The notes under the pieces were generated by a model that did no database searches, was not told where the DNA came from, and was given only the letters and a program-made list of their open reading frames with translations. From NCBI GenBank assembly GCA_036362985.1, contig JAYGXS010000004.1, positions 63,136,288 to 63,200,287 of the forward strand: a DNA stretch of 64,000 bases, read 5' to 3'. The stretch comes from Ligula intestinalis. Its lineage: Eukaryota > Platyhelminthes > Cestoda > Diphyllobothriidea > Diphyllobothriidae. The position numbers and the translations under genes are program-made. This document shows, piece by piece, positions 53,739 to 64,000 of the stretch (the stretch's first letter is position 1; the number at the start of each line of letters is the position of its first letter).

Positions 53739-53786
53739 CGTCTGAGCTTTCGCACTCCTGCTCGAGCACATCATCGGAAATAGACA
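53739..53786 (-). ncRNA. Hammerhead-like motif, Penelope copy A
   Basis: The minus strand reads GTCT, ATTT, CCGATGA, a GTGCTC/GAGTGC stem II with wobbles, then GAAA and GCTCAGACG; AGACG can pair with TGTCT upstream. The core U4 is C and four extra bases separate stem I from the core, so activity is doubtful. Confidence 0.3.
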
Positions 53787-53824
53787 TTTGGGTCAAGAAC
53801 ATGAGTTAAAATCGGGGCTAACTG

Positions 53825-55159
53825 CTAGCTGCTGGTTGGTCCACCGTCCCTTCGTCTTATTGGACCTCTTCTCGTGCACAGGTGCAACCGTGCGGCATCA
53901 TATGGCTTGGGGAGGTCTATACTTCTGTTGATTGAGTTGCTGTCCGTATTCCAGGCCTCAATAACTTCCCTCGCCAGTTTGCTGTCGGCTCGGCCTATGA
54001 CCTGGGCACCATCAAAGTCGAACCGATGCTCGTTTTCAAGACAGTGCATGGCGATGTGCGAGCGTCCCTCCGTTTTGTCTACGGCTAAAGAATGCTCATG
54101 CATGCGGGTTCTCAGTCGTTTGTCCGTAATGCCGAAGTAGTTGGCCCGACAGTCTATACAGTTGACGCGGTAAACAATACCCGACGTATCTGCCGGTGCT
54201 AATCGGCCTTTGGGTTGCATTAGTAAGCGACGGACAGTAGCTTCTGGCCGGTGTCCCACGCCCACATTAAGTAGTCTGAACACGCTCTCAATGGCCTTGG
54301 AGACGTTCTTCACGTAGGGTAGGCTACGAAAGGTTGCCGGCCTTTGTTTTTGCTCCTCCTCGTTCTTCGTGTGTCTTCGGTACAGGCATTTGTTTACGAA
54401 GCTACGCGGGTATCCGTTAGTGCGAAACAGGTGCCGAAGGGTTTCCCGCTCTTCTAGGATCTTGCTCTCCGTACTGCAGTGTGTTTGGATGCTGCGAAAG
54501 AGCGTCCGGACGCAACTGCGTTTATGCAAGCTGGGATGATTGCTGTTGTAGTGCAGAATCTTTTCCGTGTTTGTCGCTTTACGAAAAACGCCAGTCTGGA
54601 ACGTTCCATCTGCCTGTCTTGATATCTGGACATAAAGAAATGGGAGCTTTGCGTCCTCTTCTTCTTCCATCGTGAACTGAATCTCTGGAAAGATCGAGTT
54701 CAGTTCTCTTTTAAAGTTATCTTTTGCGTCTTGGTGTAGGATGCCAAAGGTGTCGTCTACGTAGCGCATCCAGAATTTTGGCTTGTAGGACTGAAATACC
54801 CGAGTTTCCAGTTCTTGCAAGACCGCCTCCGCTAGGTGGCCGGAGGTGGGTGATCCCATCGGTGCTCCCTGGATTTGCTCATAAACGCAGTCGTTGAAAG
54901 TGAAGTATGTGCTTAGGCAGTACCCCAGTAGTTCCATGATGTGTTTCTTTTTGAAGGGCGTTTCCTCTTCGTTGTACCTTCTATCCAGTAGCTCGCTGAC
55001 TACTCTCATCGCCAGTCCTTTAGGGATGGATGTGAATAGTGAGACAACGTCAAAGGACACCAGTATCTCGTCGGGAGCTATTGTGACGCCTTGGAGGTTT
55101 TTCAGGAAATGTGTTGACGAAACGGCTGTGTACTCGGAGCCTGCTGTCAGTTTCTTCAA
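53825..55159 (-). pseudogene. Penelope RT plus GIY-YIG, downstream part of the ORF
   Basis: 444 codons, in frame with the segment 55301-55729. Motif A ILVSFDVVSLFTSIP, IQGAPMGSPTSGHLAE (motif B), FWMRYVDDTFGI (motif C, catalytic DD), then GYPRSFVNKCLY and the GIY-YIG domain IVYRVNCIDCRANYFGI followed by RTRMHEHSLAV and EVIEAW. The open frame actually continues upstream to 55303, adding FYGLPKIHKPNVPLRPIV (RT motif 1). Naming it Penelope rests on the KIHKP block and the RT/GIY-YIG order. Confidence 0.85.
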
Positions 55160-55300
55160 ATGTTTGGCAAGCCATTTCGCCAGTCCATAGGTAGGCGTGC
55201 CTTTCAGAGCTACGATGGGTCGTAGAGGAACATTTGGCTTGTGGATTTTGGGTAACCCATAGAACCGCGCTAAGGCTGCATCCTGTGGTTTGATTAGTCT

Positions 55301-55655
55301 CTAATCCTTTTCCGATATCGCCTTTTGCTTCCTCAGTTCATTCAAGCTTTTTTTGATTTTGCCGACTAGCGTTTTCATTGGGTCAGATAAAATCACCCTG
55401 TATGACTGGCTGTCGTTTAGTAGCTCCTGTGCTTTTGCCACGTACGCTGATTTGTCCAAAACGACAGTTGCTCGTCCTTTGTCGGCTGGGACAATTACAA
55501 TTTCTTCGTCCATCTTTAGTTCTTTGATGGCCTTTACCTCGTCTGGAAGGATCGTTCGGCGGGGCTTGTGGGCTATGATGAGGGATGTGGCTTGCTGGTG
55601 GATGGAGTTCTTTGTTTCTTCTGTGGTTTGTGTCGTTGCGAGCATCGCTTCTAAT
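55301..55655 (-). pseudogene. Penelope ORF, upstream part ending in a premature stop
   Basis: Same frame as 53825-55159. Codes SALEAMLATTQTTEETKNS, EEIVIVPADKGRATVVLDK (typical pre-RT Penelope block) and ends KQKAISEKD with TAG at 55301-55303. One changed base would explain the break. Codons upstream of about 55655 are antisense of copy B and not part of the element. Confidence 0.8.
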
Positions 55656-55660
55656 GCGGA

Positions 55661-56380
55661 TACCCGCGTAGCTTCGTAAACAAATGCCTGTACCGAAGAC
55701 ACACGAAGAACGAGGAGGAGAAAAAACAAAGGCCGGCAACCTTTCGTGGCCTACCCTACGTGAAGAACGTCTCCGAGGCCATTGAGCGCGTGCTCAGACC
55801 GCTTAATGTGGGCGTGGGTCACCGGCCAGAAGCTACCATCCGTCGCTTACTAATGCAACCCAAAGGCCGATTAGCACCGTCAGATACGTCGGGTATTGTT
55901 TACCGCGTCAACTGTCTAGACTGTCGGGCCAACTACTGCGGCATGACGGACAAACGACTGAGAACCCGCATGCATGAGCATTCTTTAGCCGTAGACAGAA
56001 CGGAGGGACGCTCGCTCATCGCCATGCACTGTCTTGAAAACGAGCATCGGTTCGACTTTGATGGTGCCCAGGTCATAGGCCGAGCCGACAGCAAACTGGC
56101 GAGGGAAGTTATTGAGGCCTGGAATACGGACAGCAACTCAATCAACAGAAGTATAGACCTCCCCAAGCCATATGATGCCGCACGGTTGCACCTGTGCACG
56201 AGAAGAGGTCCAATAAGACGAGGGGACGGTAGACCAACCAGCAGCTAGCAGTAAGCCCCGATTTTAACTCATGATCTTGACCCAAATGTCTATTTCCGAT
56301 GATGTGCTCGAGCATGAGTGCGAAAGCTCAGACGAATAAACATTCTCCCCCAGAGATCGCCTTACCTTATCCTTCCATTC
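55661..56380 (+). mobile_element. Penelope-like element, copy B (5'-truncated)
   Basis: Plus-strand 3' part of the same family: open from GYPRSFVNKCLYRRHTKN to RRGDGRPTSS at 56248, including IVYRVNCLDCRANYCGM. The protein is roughly 92% identical by eye to copy A over 160 residues. It ends CCTTACCTTATCCTTCCA then TA-rich sequence. Confidence 0.85.
56287..56334 (+). ncRNA. Hammerhead-like motif, Penelope copy B
   Basis: Same layout as in copy A: CCGATGA (56296-56302), stem II GTGCTC/GAGTGC, GAAA (56322-56325), GCTCAGACG. Stem II is kept between the copies despite a loop change (AGG to ATG). Confidence 0.3.
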
Positions 56381-56414
56381 CAATACCTGGGGTCAGCATC
56401 TTCGCTTATATATA

Positions 56415-56575
56415 TATTGAGTGGATCCGACAAAAACAAGGGAGACTGGAATGGCCATTTCTGGCTTGTTAGCCGTCATCAGCCAGTCATACCCAATCTC
56501 AGGGGTTGGAACCCCCGAGATTCGAACCCGGGCCCTCTGGTCATTGGGTTTACCACCCTACATGATATGCCATTT
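56415..56575 (-). mobile_element. tRNA-like SINE (family S1), inverted copy
   Basis: GAGTGGATCCGACAAAAACA, GTTAGCCGTCATCAGCCAGT, and GAGATTCGAACCCGGGCCC (complement of a good B box). It lies next to copy B, as S1 lies next to a Penelope piece at 32.8 kb. Confidence 0.75.
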
Positions 56576-56891
56576 CATAAAATCCATGGATTTTTGAATT
56601 GACAAACTTAATCACCTCGCACTTATCAGTACCAAGCGGATCTTGAATGTATCTGCCTAGATCCTTGAACGTTTACTTCACGCGGCGAATGATTTGACAG
56701 GGAAACTCACATCATGGCAAAATTGTGACGTTGGATATTGTGAATGTGTTCAGAGAACAGTTGGAATTCTTATTATTGAATAACCTACTACCCTAACCAC
56801 AGGACTGTACTTGCCCATTTCTTAGATTTACTTCATTAAACATTTTATTTTGAAAATGTTTCCGAAAACTTAACTCGTTGCAATATCAATA

Positions 56892-58975
56892 GAAAGCTTC
56901 CTAATCGGTTGCTCGCAAAATGGGCGAGAATGATTAGTGAGGCCTAGGCTATATCTATTCCCCCGCCAAACTACTTAAAGTATTACGTTGTTATACATTT
57001 ACTTCTTGCCTGAAGAACGTAAATTAATACGTAGTTGTTGCGGAAATCATCAAAAACTTTTTCAATTAAATAAGATTATACTTGTTTATATAAACTACGA
57101 GAATTAAATTCAACCAACATTAACCTCTTTTCCATAGAATACGAAATGTAGTCGATGGATGTTTGATCTTACGCAGGCAGAATTAAAAATAAAATGGAAA
57201 TTAGTCCTCCTATAGGTGGAATGTGATGAAAAAATTTAAAGTTAACCTACCGAGCATTTGAAAGTAGATTTTTTTAGAATTTGACGGGAGTTTTTGGCCT
57301 CTATAATCATGCTTGCCGCAAAATGTCCACAGCAACGACAAACAGTCAGCTAACGTTGCGGTTGACAGTGCTGTTCCCAAGGTTCCGTTCTCGGCCCTAT
57401 CTTGTGTTTTATCTACATCAACGATTACGTCCGTGAACTGGATTGTGGTATTGCCGTGTTCGCTGATAATATCAAACTTTCGAGCGTTGTTCAAACTGCG
57501 GCTGACAAAGAGCACTTGCAGAAAATTTTAAATAGACTACAAAATGGTCGGAGGATTGGCTCATTCCGTTCAATGAGAGAAAGTGCACCACCATTCGAGT
57601 CGGCAAAACTGGTTCTTCAAATGGCAGGGTGTACCGACTAAACGACAGAACATTGAAAGAATTGAACGCCCAGAAAGACTTGGGAGTCTGGATCACTCCC
57701 TCGCTTAAACCCTCCCTGTATTGCGCAAAGGTAGCCTAGTCTGCGATGTCGGTCCTATACCTCGTCAAGCAAACTCTTACTGGCTTCATTGAATAGTGCT
57801 TCAAAAAAGTCTTCGTATCCTTTGTACGACCACAACTAGAATCCGCTTTCCAAGCTTGGAGACCCTGGGCCGCGAAGGACAACAACATCCTCGAAAAGGT
57901 TCAAAGGCGCGCAACCAAATTTTTAATGGGGTAGGGCTCGCAGTCTTATGAACATGGCTCTCGAATCTCCACCTCTTTCCATTGCGCTACAGGCAGCTCC
58001 GGGGGGACCTGATACTAACATCCCGCATATTACCTCTTTGGAACTGCTGTCTTATATTAGAAGAGTTCTTCAAATTAGCTACATTTACGAATTTAGGGGG
58101 TCATCCTATTAAATTACGAGTGACTGGGGCCAGGCTGGACGCTCAGAAGCACTTCTTCTCAAGAGGGGTGTTAGAAGCGTGGAATACTCTTCCTCCGGAC
58201 GTCGTTATGTCGGAATTTCTAGAGGGTTTGAAGCGAAGACTGGATCGATACTGTACTGCGCGTTATAGCACGAATTGACCGCAGCTGACAATTGATAATA
58301 ACAATAATACTTTCAATTTTTTAGTAGTATTAGTTTTTATAGCTATTCACGTAAGCAGCGTGCCAACTACGGGTAAATCGTAATTCCTACTACTACCTAC
58401 ACTAATATCAATATTTCAGTGATATAAAAATGCAATTTTTTAACGCTGTCCCACCAAAGCTCGCAGCGTTATACCCTACTTGGCTCTCTGCGTACCGTGA
58501 TAACCCCATAAGCGATCTCATCAGCCAGACATGACGGCATAAACACTCACACTTGGTTCGACCCGCAGCTGAATGTCGACCATCTGGAAGGATGCCTCTG
58601 TATTTCTAGTCCCATCGGTGGACTCATCAATCAGCAAGGAAGAATCAGGTTGCAGCTTCCTCACGGTGATGATCCTGGGAACCTTGGCCAAGGCACCCCC
58701 CCGTTGGATCCCCCCAAACAAAATTGGACTTTTTTGCCTTTTTTCTTCTGAATCGCAAACATTCCCCTTACAAGAGCGACAGTTTTTCACCTAAAAATCC
58801 CTAAGGAGTTTTCTTGACTGTCTGCTCTTATTTTTCCATCCCATGACTCAGGAAAACTGGCCTCGTCAACAGTCTGAGATACAATTTTTATGCCACCACT
58901 ACACATATGTACAAATAGGGAACTCAAAGGAATATTACCTGCACATCCCTTAATATGCTGATACCGATACAATGC
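56892..58975 (+). pseudogene. CR1-like LINE 3' half, interrupted by a MITE
   Basis: Same family as 15033-20590: SQTV-region DNA at 56892-56914, then after the MITE the [20 protein letters not shown] block (57402 on), [14 protein letters not shown] and AWNTLPPDVVMSEFLEGLK to about 58278. The 3' UTR follows (58280-58975) with the same GATGATCCTGGGAACCTT and ATGCTGATACCGATAC tail. Several frameshifts and stops (for example TAG near 57740). Confidence 0.85.
56923..57317. mobile_element. 395-bp MITE with 8-bp target duplication (hAT- or Merlin-like)
   Basis: Starts GGCGAGAATGATTAGTGAGG and ends, read in reverse complement, GGCAAGCATGATTATAGAGG. It is flanked by GCAAAATG at 56915-56922 and 57318-57325. 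Removing it restores the LINE sequence exactly as in the copy near 16590. Its CTATTCCCCC sub-terminal motif links it to the M1 pieces. Confidence 0.85.
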
Positions 58976-59199
58976 TTTATTTCAATTGTGTATATTCTTA
59001 TCTTTGTAACCGCTGAACTAGAATCTCCTAACAATGCCTAATATTTTTTTCAGTTTCGGTACTTTTTTACTCAGTTCCATTTGCTAGTAAAACCATTCTA
59101 TAAAAATGCTCTGCTGAACCAATGCACTGCCTTACTGTTCTGTACCAATAGGGAGTTCAAAGGTTCAACCTTCATTTCCCTGACCTGACTTGAGTCCGT

Positions 59200-61330
59200 T
59201 CAACACTCCAATGACCCTCGTTCTGTCAAGCATCCGTATGGGCCGACTTTATCTACAGTTTAGAGGGATGTACGGCAGAGGATCCGCCTAAGCCGATTCG
59301 AAGAAGTAATCGAATTCAAGGGCGCATTAAGGGTCTCTCACAATTCGGTAGGAGTGGATGAATTCACCGCAGAACTGCCTTTATTTGAGAGGAAATAAAT
59401 TACGTTCAGTCAAATTGTCTTCAAAATTCTTGACTATCTTCGTAGCGGTCGCCTGCGCTCTTTCCAGGTGCAGATAATCCTTCCTAAACCACAGACGCTA
59501 AGACTGGAAGGCATACTCGAAGTGGGACCGAACAAACGCTCCATACGTTTTTCTCAAGAGTTCCTTGTCGATTTGGACGGATCCCCACCTTATCGCCACC
59601 AGCACCCGTGTCGTGCGTCCAGCTGCCTTTAGACACTGTGAAGATGGTTTAAGCGAAGAGTTGATTTCAACACCGAGTTCTTTCTGTTCGCCAACATTTG
59701 AAAGGGGGTGCCCATCAAGGAGGTATTAGAAGGAATCGTCTTCCTAATTGTTCCTTCTATTACGGTGACTTAAAACCACACACTTACTTGCATTTAAATT
59801 TCAAAGCTAACGAGCAGACCAATGCTACGTTGATTGAGACCCTCTTGAAGTGTATTCGTATCGGCGTCAGACCTGATGTCTCTCCAGAGTTTGACATCGT
59901 CAACAAACACGATGAGGCCGCAACCCAAGCTGGCGACACAGTCGTTGATATAGATTAGAAAGAGCAGTGACCCTAAGACAGAGCCTTGGGGAACACCACC
60001 TAGATCAGATGAAGGGGTTAAATTCGATTCACCGATGCACACTGTTTGCGATCATTCTGTAAAAAAATCTGTGATCCATGCCAGCTGGTTTCCACTTATT
60101 GCAATTTTCGACGTTTATGTGGGACGCTGTCAAATGCCTTCTTGAAATCCATATAGATGACGTCAACCTTACCGTCTTCAAACAGTGCGGGAGTCCAATG
60201 CTCAGTCCGGAGCAATAAGCCAGAAAGATAAGTGTGGTTCTGTCTGAAGCCGTGTTAGAGCCCTGATAGTATGTTATTCTCCTCCAGGAACTTCGTTGTC
60301 GCCTTCTTAATTATCGTTGCCATCACATTACAGCAAATGCAAGTAAGGCTGACGGGCCGATAATTGTTGACTTCCGTTCGGGCCCCGCCATTGTAAATCG
60401 GGTAAATATTTGCTGTTTTGCGGTCAGATGGCAGTCTTTCCAATCCAAATGGAGAATGAAAGATAGATGCTAGGGGTTCTTAGAGATCGCTTGCCAAATT
60501 TTTCAAGGACTTGGATAGTTTATTGTCTGGACCAGATGGATTTGCTCCTTTGACGCTGTGCAGCTTACTTTGAACTACAGATTTTGGGAATAATAGAGAC
60601 TGAATCGCCTGACCTGCGTTTACAACAGCACTGTTAACATTGCCAAACAGAATCTCAGTGTCCCTAGTGAATACCAAGGCGAACAACCGGCCACAGTACT
60701 CCTTCTTTTCGCGAATATCAACGACTTCCACGCAACTATCATCCATAAGACCAGCAGACAGTGTCAATTCACGGACGATAATGCCCTCTTTATCGAATTA
60801 ATATCCGCCTTCCATATATTTGTCTGGCCTTCAATTTTCCTCAGACGTTGAGAAGTTAATGAGTGATCCCAAAGTAGCGTCGCATGCTCACTCTTACCGA
60901 GCGGGAAACTGGAACGCACTTACCAATGAACGATAAATCCAAGCAAGTAGCTGTCTGGTTGTCTCGAAATCTGGCAAGTGACTTCACATTCTTTGCCAGA
61001 GGATGTCAAGCGTGAATTTCATTAACTTAGAACTAAAGGACGTTGGTGCCCCTATACTGTGAGATTTTCTGAATTTGTTGCTGCTTCCTTCACCAGGCTT
61101 AGGAGCAAGTCGTCAGCTGCACTCAAAATGTTTGGAGGCATTTTGCTTCTGACGATATTTTCGGAAAAGCTGGTCTCCTTTTATTGATATCTCCAAATCC
61201 GCGATTTCATTTCCAAGCCACATTTCCTGTACGGCAAAAACATCAGGTGTTCTGCCTTAAAGTAGTGCCTTGAGTTCATCGATTTTGAGAGAATACATCA
61301 GGTAATTCGTCATACTTTCGAGACAATCAG
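59200..61330 (-). pseudogene. Decayed CR1-like LINE (endonuclease to RT)
   Basis: Minus strand, in order: endonuclease N-terminus (LMYSLKIDELKALL, GRTPDVFAVQEMWLGNE near 61200-61300), [45 protein letters not shown] and a VFVDDVKLW active site (ADD altered). Multiple frameshifts and stops. A different, older subfamily than 15033-20590. Ends are approximate. Confidence 0.75.
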
Positions 61331-61424
61331 GACAAAATGCTCTGACAGAATAAGACGTTTAGGGTTATTATATGTCGACATCCTCAATATCTCTGGACAC
61401 ATTTAGGCTGTGACTATCTATGCT

Positions 61425-61600
61425 TAGTTGAGGCTGATCGTCGTAAACCATCATACTGGAGCATTTATTCCAAGAAAAGGAAAGGCGCCAGGTGCCGCAC
61501 TGTTGGGCAAAAACTTGACGATGCTTTTTAATAGCTCAACACGATTTTGCGATCAATCGGTTTATATTGATTGGCGAATCTTCAATCACACACGTAACAG
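61425..61600 (-). pseudogene. LINE scrap related to 3763-3945
   Basis: The plus-strand translation VNHHTGAFIPRKGKAPGAAL parallels the antisense reading of 3763-3945 (TDNHNGTLLPRKMEAPCAAP), so both are the same LINE segment, here inverted. Confidence 0.55.
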
Positions 61601-62154
61601 GCATAACATGTTGAAATAAATCACGAACCTCATTCATAGGTGGACAATAATAGAGTTCCAGGCATGCTAACCCTAAATGACTCCACGCAAACATGTGTGG
61701 GTTGGAGGAAATATTTTCGTACGTTTTCGTTAATTCTCCCCTGTCGCTTGTGAGAAATAGATTTTGAAGGCGGTAATCTAATTCCAAAGACATACACGAA
61801 CTTCAGAAAATGTCATTTTTATCATGGAATTCTATTCCTAAATTTATGTAACCTGATATCCTATCCTCATTCTTGCCCGAGCACACGTTAGTATTTGGAT
61901 CGAGTTCTAACATTTCCTGGATCTATTTGCTGAAAAATTCCTTAAATTAATGGAACAGAGCATATCCATACCAATTTGCGAACAGCTGCCTTATGCCTCT
62001 CGTCTAAGTGAGGGAGCGTTAAATACCTTCAGCCGGGTACTTCAAAAAAACTAGCCTCGCGTATCCTCAGTTCTTCACTTGTGATGCATCCAGTCTGCTA
62101 ACAAACTTCCCATTGTAAATAAGGAAAAAAATTCCGATCAATGGAACGGCACTT

Positions 62155-62946
62155 ATGTTATTCTGAGCTTTCGGCTTCACACAAGAGGTCATTTTCAACG
62201 AAAATGAGAAAGCAGCAAGCATTGGCATGCTTTTGTGGCCTACCATGGAGTAAATAAAGGGTGGGGATGGGTAACATTTGAGATGGGTCTATGCTCACAC
62301 CGTCGCATCGTAACGTCTTTGAGCTCATCCTTGGTGTAATGAAGTGTGCCCTTGGCACCGTGTCTTGTGCCATTGACGTGGCAGCGTGCGTGCCTAGACC
62401 GAAACTGGGCAATGCTTGTTGGTCGCGAGCACAAAGGGCAACAAATCAGTGGACGGTACATTTACATGTCTGTTAATGGAGTTGGAGTTTGACACCAAGG
62501 CGTCCGGCAATTCTCACCCAGTCTTATAAGCAGCGCTTGGAATTTTACGCGTATCGGTGTAGTCGAATTCGTGGCCTTCTTCCAGAGTGTTGGTGGCGAT
62601 CTGTGACAAAAGGCCACTTTCCTGTATTGCCCGTTTGTGCTCCATTTTTCGCAAGCTATGTCGTCACCCGGTCTTCCGTATACAATATAAAGAACACTCG
62701 CGACGTGGCACTTGATAAACGACTCCAGACTGCTCACCTACCACTGCACTGCGTTTTGAACCCCCCCGTGCGGAAGAGTGCACTAATAGAGCCGCGCAGT
62801 AGCCGTATGATGCGACGGCGTGATTATGGACAAATATTACCCCACTCTCATTTACCCTTAGATTGGCTACAAAAACATGTCAATGCTTGCTGCTTTCTCA
62901 TTTTCTTTAACGATGACCTCTTCTGTGAAGCTGCAAGCTCAGAATA
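62155..62946. repeat. Long imperfect inverted repeat (~300-bp arms)
   Basis: The outer 90 bp pair well: 62155-62245 against 62857-62946 (TTATTCTGAGCTTTCGGCTT... and its complement, with GAGAAAGCAGCAAGCATTG shared exactly). Pairing continues inward more weakly (CGCCGTCGCATC/CACCGTCGCATC, then GGGCAA(T)...) to about 62460 and 62590. Non-coding. Confidence 0.65.
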
Positions 62947-63597
62947 ATACAATTTCTATTCCAATGATCGCGTCTTCTTCTTTACAACAAGAACGCGTGG
63001 CATGCCTATGTGCTTTATTTCCCGAGATTTAATAATATTTTCGCACATTGAAGCCTTGGTCTTAGTTATTTTTTAAATTCAAGAAGAACACCCTTAAATT
63101 TGCGGAGCTTGAAAAACGTAATGCCTCACAATGTAGGTATACTGTTCAGTTAGTAACTCTATTAAAATGCATGTTGACTAAGTCCTGCATCATTGTGTAC
63201 AGAAAAGTATATTGTTAGATAAAACTATTGAATTGACGAAATTTGAGTAGACAAGGCTCCGCGAAGTGCACAGGCGCAGGGACGGAGTACATTTATAAGT
63301 ATTACGTAACGATAGTGGTCCCCAACTCCCAAAAACATCTTTCAAAAAGTTGGGATGGGAAAAGAAGAAAATAAAATTTTAAAACTAGAAATTAAAATAA
63401 AATTTAGCCTTTGACATGAAACAGTATAGCAAGTGACAGGAAACCAAGGGTCTTGAAACATTGTCAATATGAGAAATATGTATCGATGAGTATCTTGAGT
63501 TTCTCGTACCAACTCGGTGTGCGGCGGGTAGCTTGAAGTGTGTGTGTATTTTATTCATAAAGGGCATTTATTTTTTTGGAGGACAGAGCGAATATTA

Positions 63598-63768
63598 ATG
63601 GACTCTGCTCTTCATATCCCTAATGACGAGTGGAAAAATATTTTTACTGGTGGATTAGACTCAGAAAATGAGTATTTTGACATCAGCTCACAGTTTCTTG
63701 ATGCTTTTCAGTTTAATGACATTTACTCGTATGAAAATTTAAAAGCCATCTTCGTGCAGTTCACATCC
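63598..63768 (+). CDS. Probable first coding exon, unrecognised gene
   Basis: ATG at 63598 opens a 57-codon stretch, MDSALHIPNDEW, SENEYFDISSQFLDAFQFND, then ENLKAIFVQFTS, ending at a strong donor TCC|GTAAGT in phase 0. Acidic and aromatic composition with no known domain; it could be a transactivation-type region, but that is a guess. The rest of the gene would lie beyond the window. Confidence 0.5.
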
Positions 63769-64000
63769 GTAAGTTATTGAAAGAGCTAAACAATTTTAGA
63801 CGACCGGCTATCACTACGCAATAAAGCGTTCCAAACGCTACCAGAATGAGGATAAGAGGAAGGATTCACTAGTCTACAGTCACCTCTCTTACGCCTGTAC
63901 ACAACATGTATCTACCCGTAACGGCCAAAACGACGGCCGCAAAAAGTGCGTAACAACTATTCATATGGTTGACTCTCTTATGTTACTTTTCCGCCCTTGA

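Larger units (their letters stand above)
53697..55660 (-). mobile_element. Penelope-like element, copy A (RT + GIY-YIG)
   Basis: Minus-strand element from the RT N-terminal region to a 3' end next to a (TA)n stretch at ~53675-53697. It is 5'-truncated at ~55660, where it meets copy B head to head. It has one in-frame stop and is otherwise open. Confidence 0.85.

Overview
Eukaryotic nuclear DNA, almost certainly from a parasitic flatworm (Platyhelminthes), most likely a tapeworm or fluke with a large, repeat-rich genome. The reasons are genes cut by GT-AG introns, some only 32-34 nt long; one gene with tiny 5' introns and very long 3' introns, as described for schistosomes; and a dense load of CR1-like, RTE-like and Rex1-like LINEs, Penelope-like elements, a Gypsy remnant, tRNA-like SINEs and MITEs. 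The species call is inference.

Two host genes can be reconstructed, plus the first exon of a third. (1) A DDX54/Dbp10-type nucleolar DEAD-box RNA helicase spans 10882-42107 (+) in 16 exons. Every junction is GT-AG, phases close, and the sum is 2697 nt (898 aa plus stop). All helicase motifs are present, but motif II reads DEGD instead of DEAD. (2) A vasohibin (tubulin tyrosine carboxypeptidase) lies at 50807-52562 (-) in at least 8 exons. The Cys/His/Ser catalytic triad is intact and its spacing equals that of human VASH1; the N-terminal start is unresolved. (3) A probable first coding exon of an unrecognised gene is at 63598-63768 (+).

Layout. 1-10.8 kb: intergenic, with decayed LINE pieces (955-1500, 3290-4430), a tandem duplication (5.4-6.0 kb) and a dispersed repeat. 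10.9-42.1 kb: DDX54; its first six introns are under 100 nt, while introns 7-15 (1.8-7.3 kb) carry nearly all the repeats: a near-intact CR1-like LINE (15.0-20.6 kb, -), Penelope pieces, RTE pieces, SINEs, a roughly 1 kb foldback element, a degenerate telomere-like TTAGGG block, a 100-bp MITE and a Gypsy LTR end. 42.4-46.6 kb: dispersed repeat, Rex1-like LINE and an inverted SINE pair. 46.6-50.6 kb: no gene seen. 50.8-52.6 kb: vasohibin. 53.7-56.4 kb: two Penelope-like copies joined head to head. 56.4-61.6 kb: SINE, a CR1-like LINE interrupted by an 8-bp-TSD MITE, and two decayed LINEs. 62.1-62.9 kb: long inverted repeat. The final kilobase holds the start of the third gene.

No operon-like organisation exists. 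DDX54 acts in ribosome biogenesis and vasohibin in tubulin detyrosination; they are simply neighbours. I found no CRISPR array, prokaryotic system or clearly novel multi-gene system. The points most worth checking are the DEGD motif, the hammerhead-like motifs in the Penelope ends, the foldback element, and the precisely datable MITE-in-LINE insertion.
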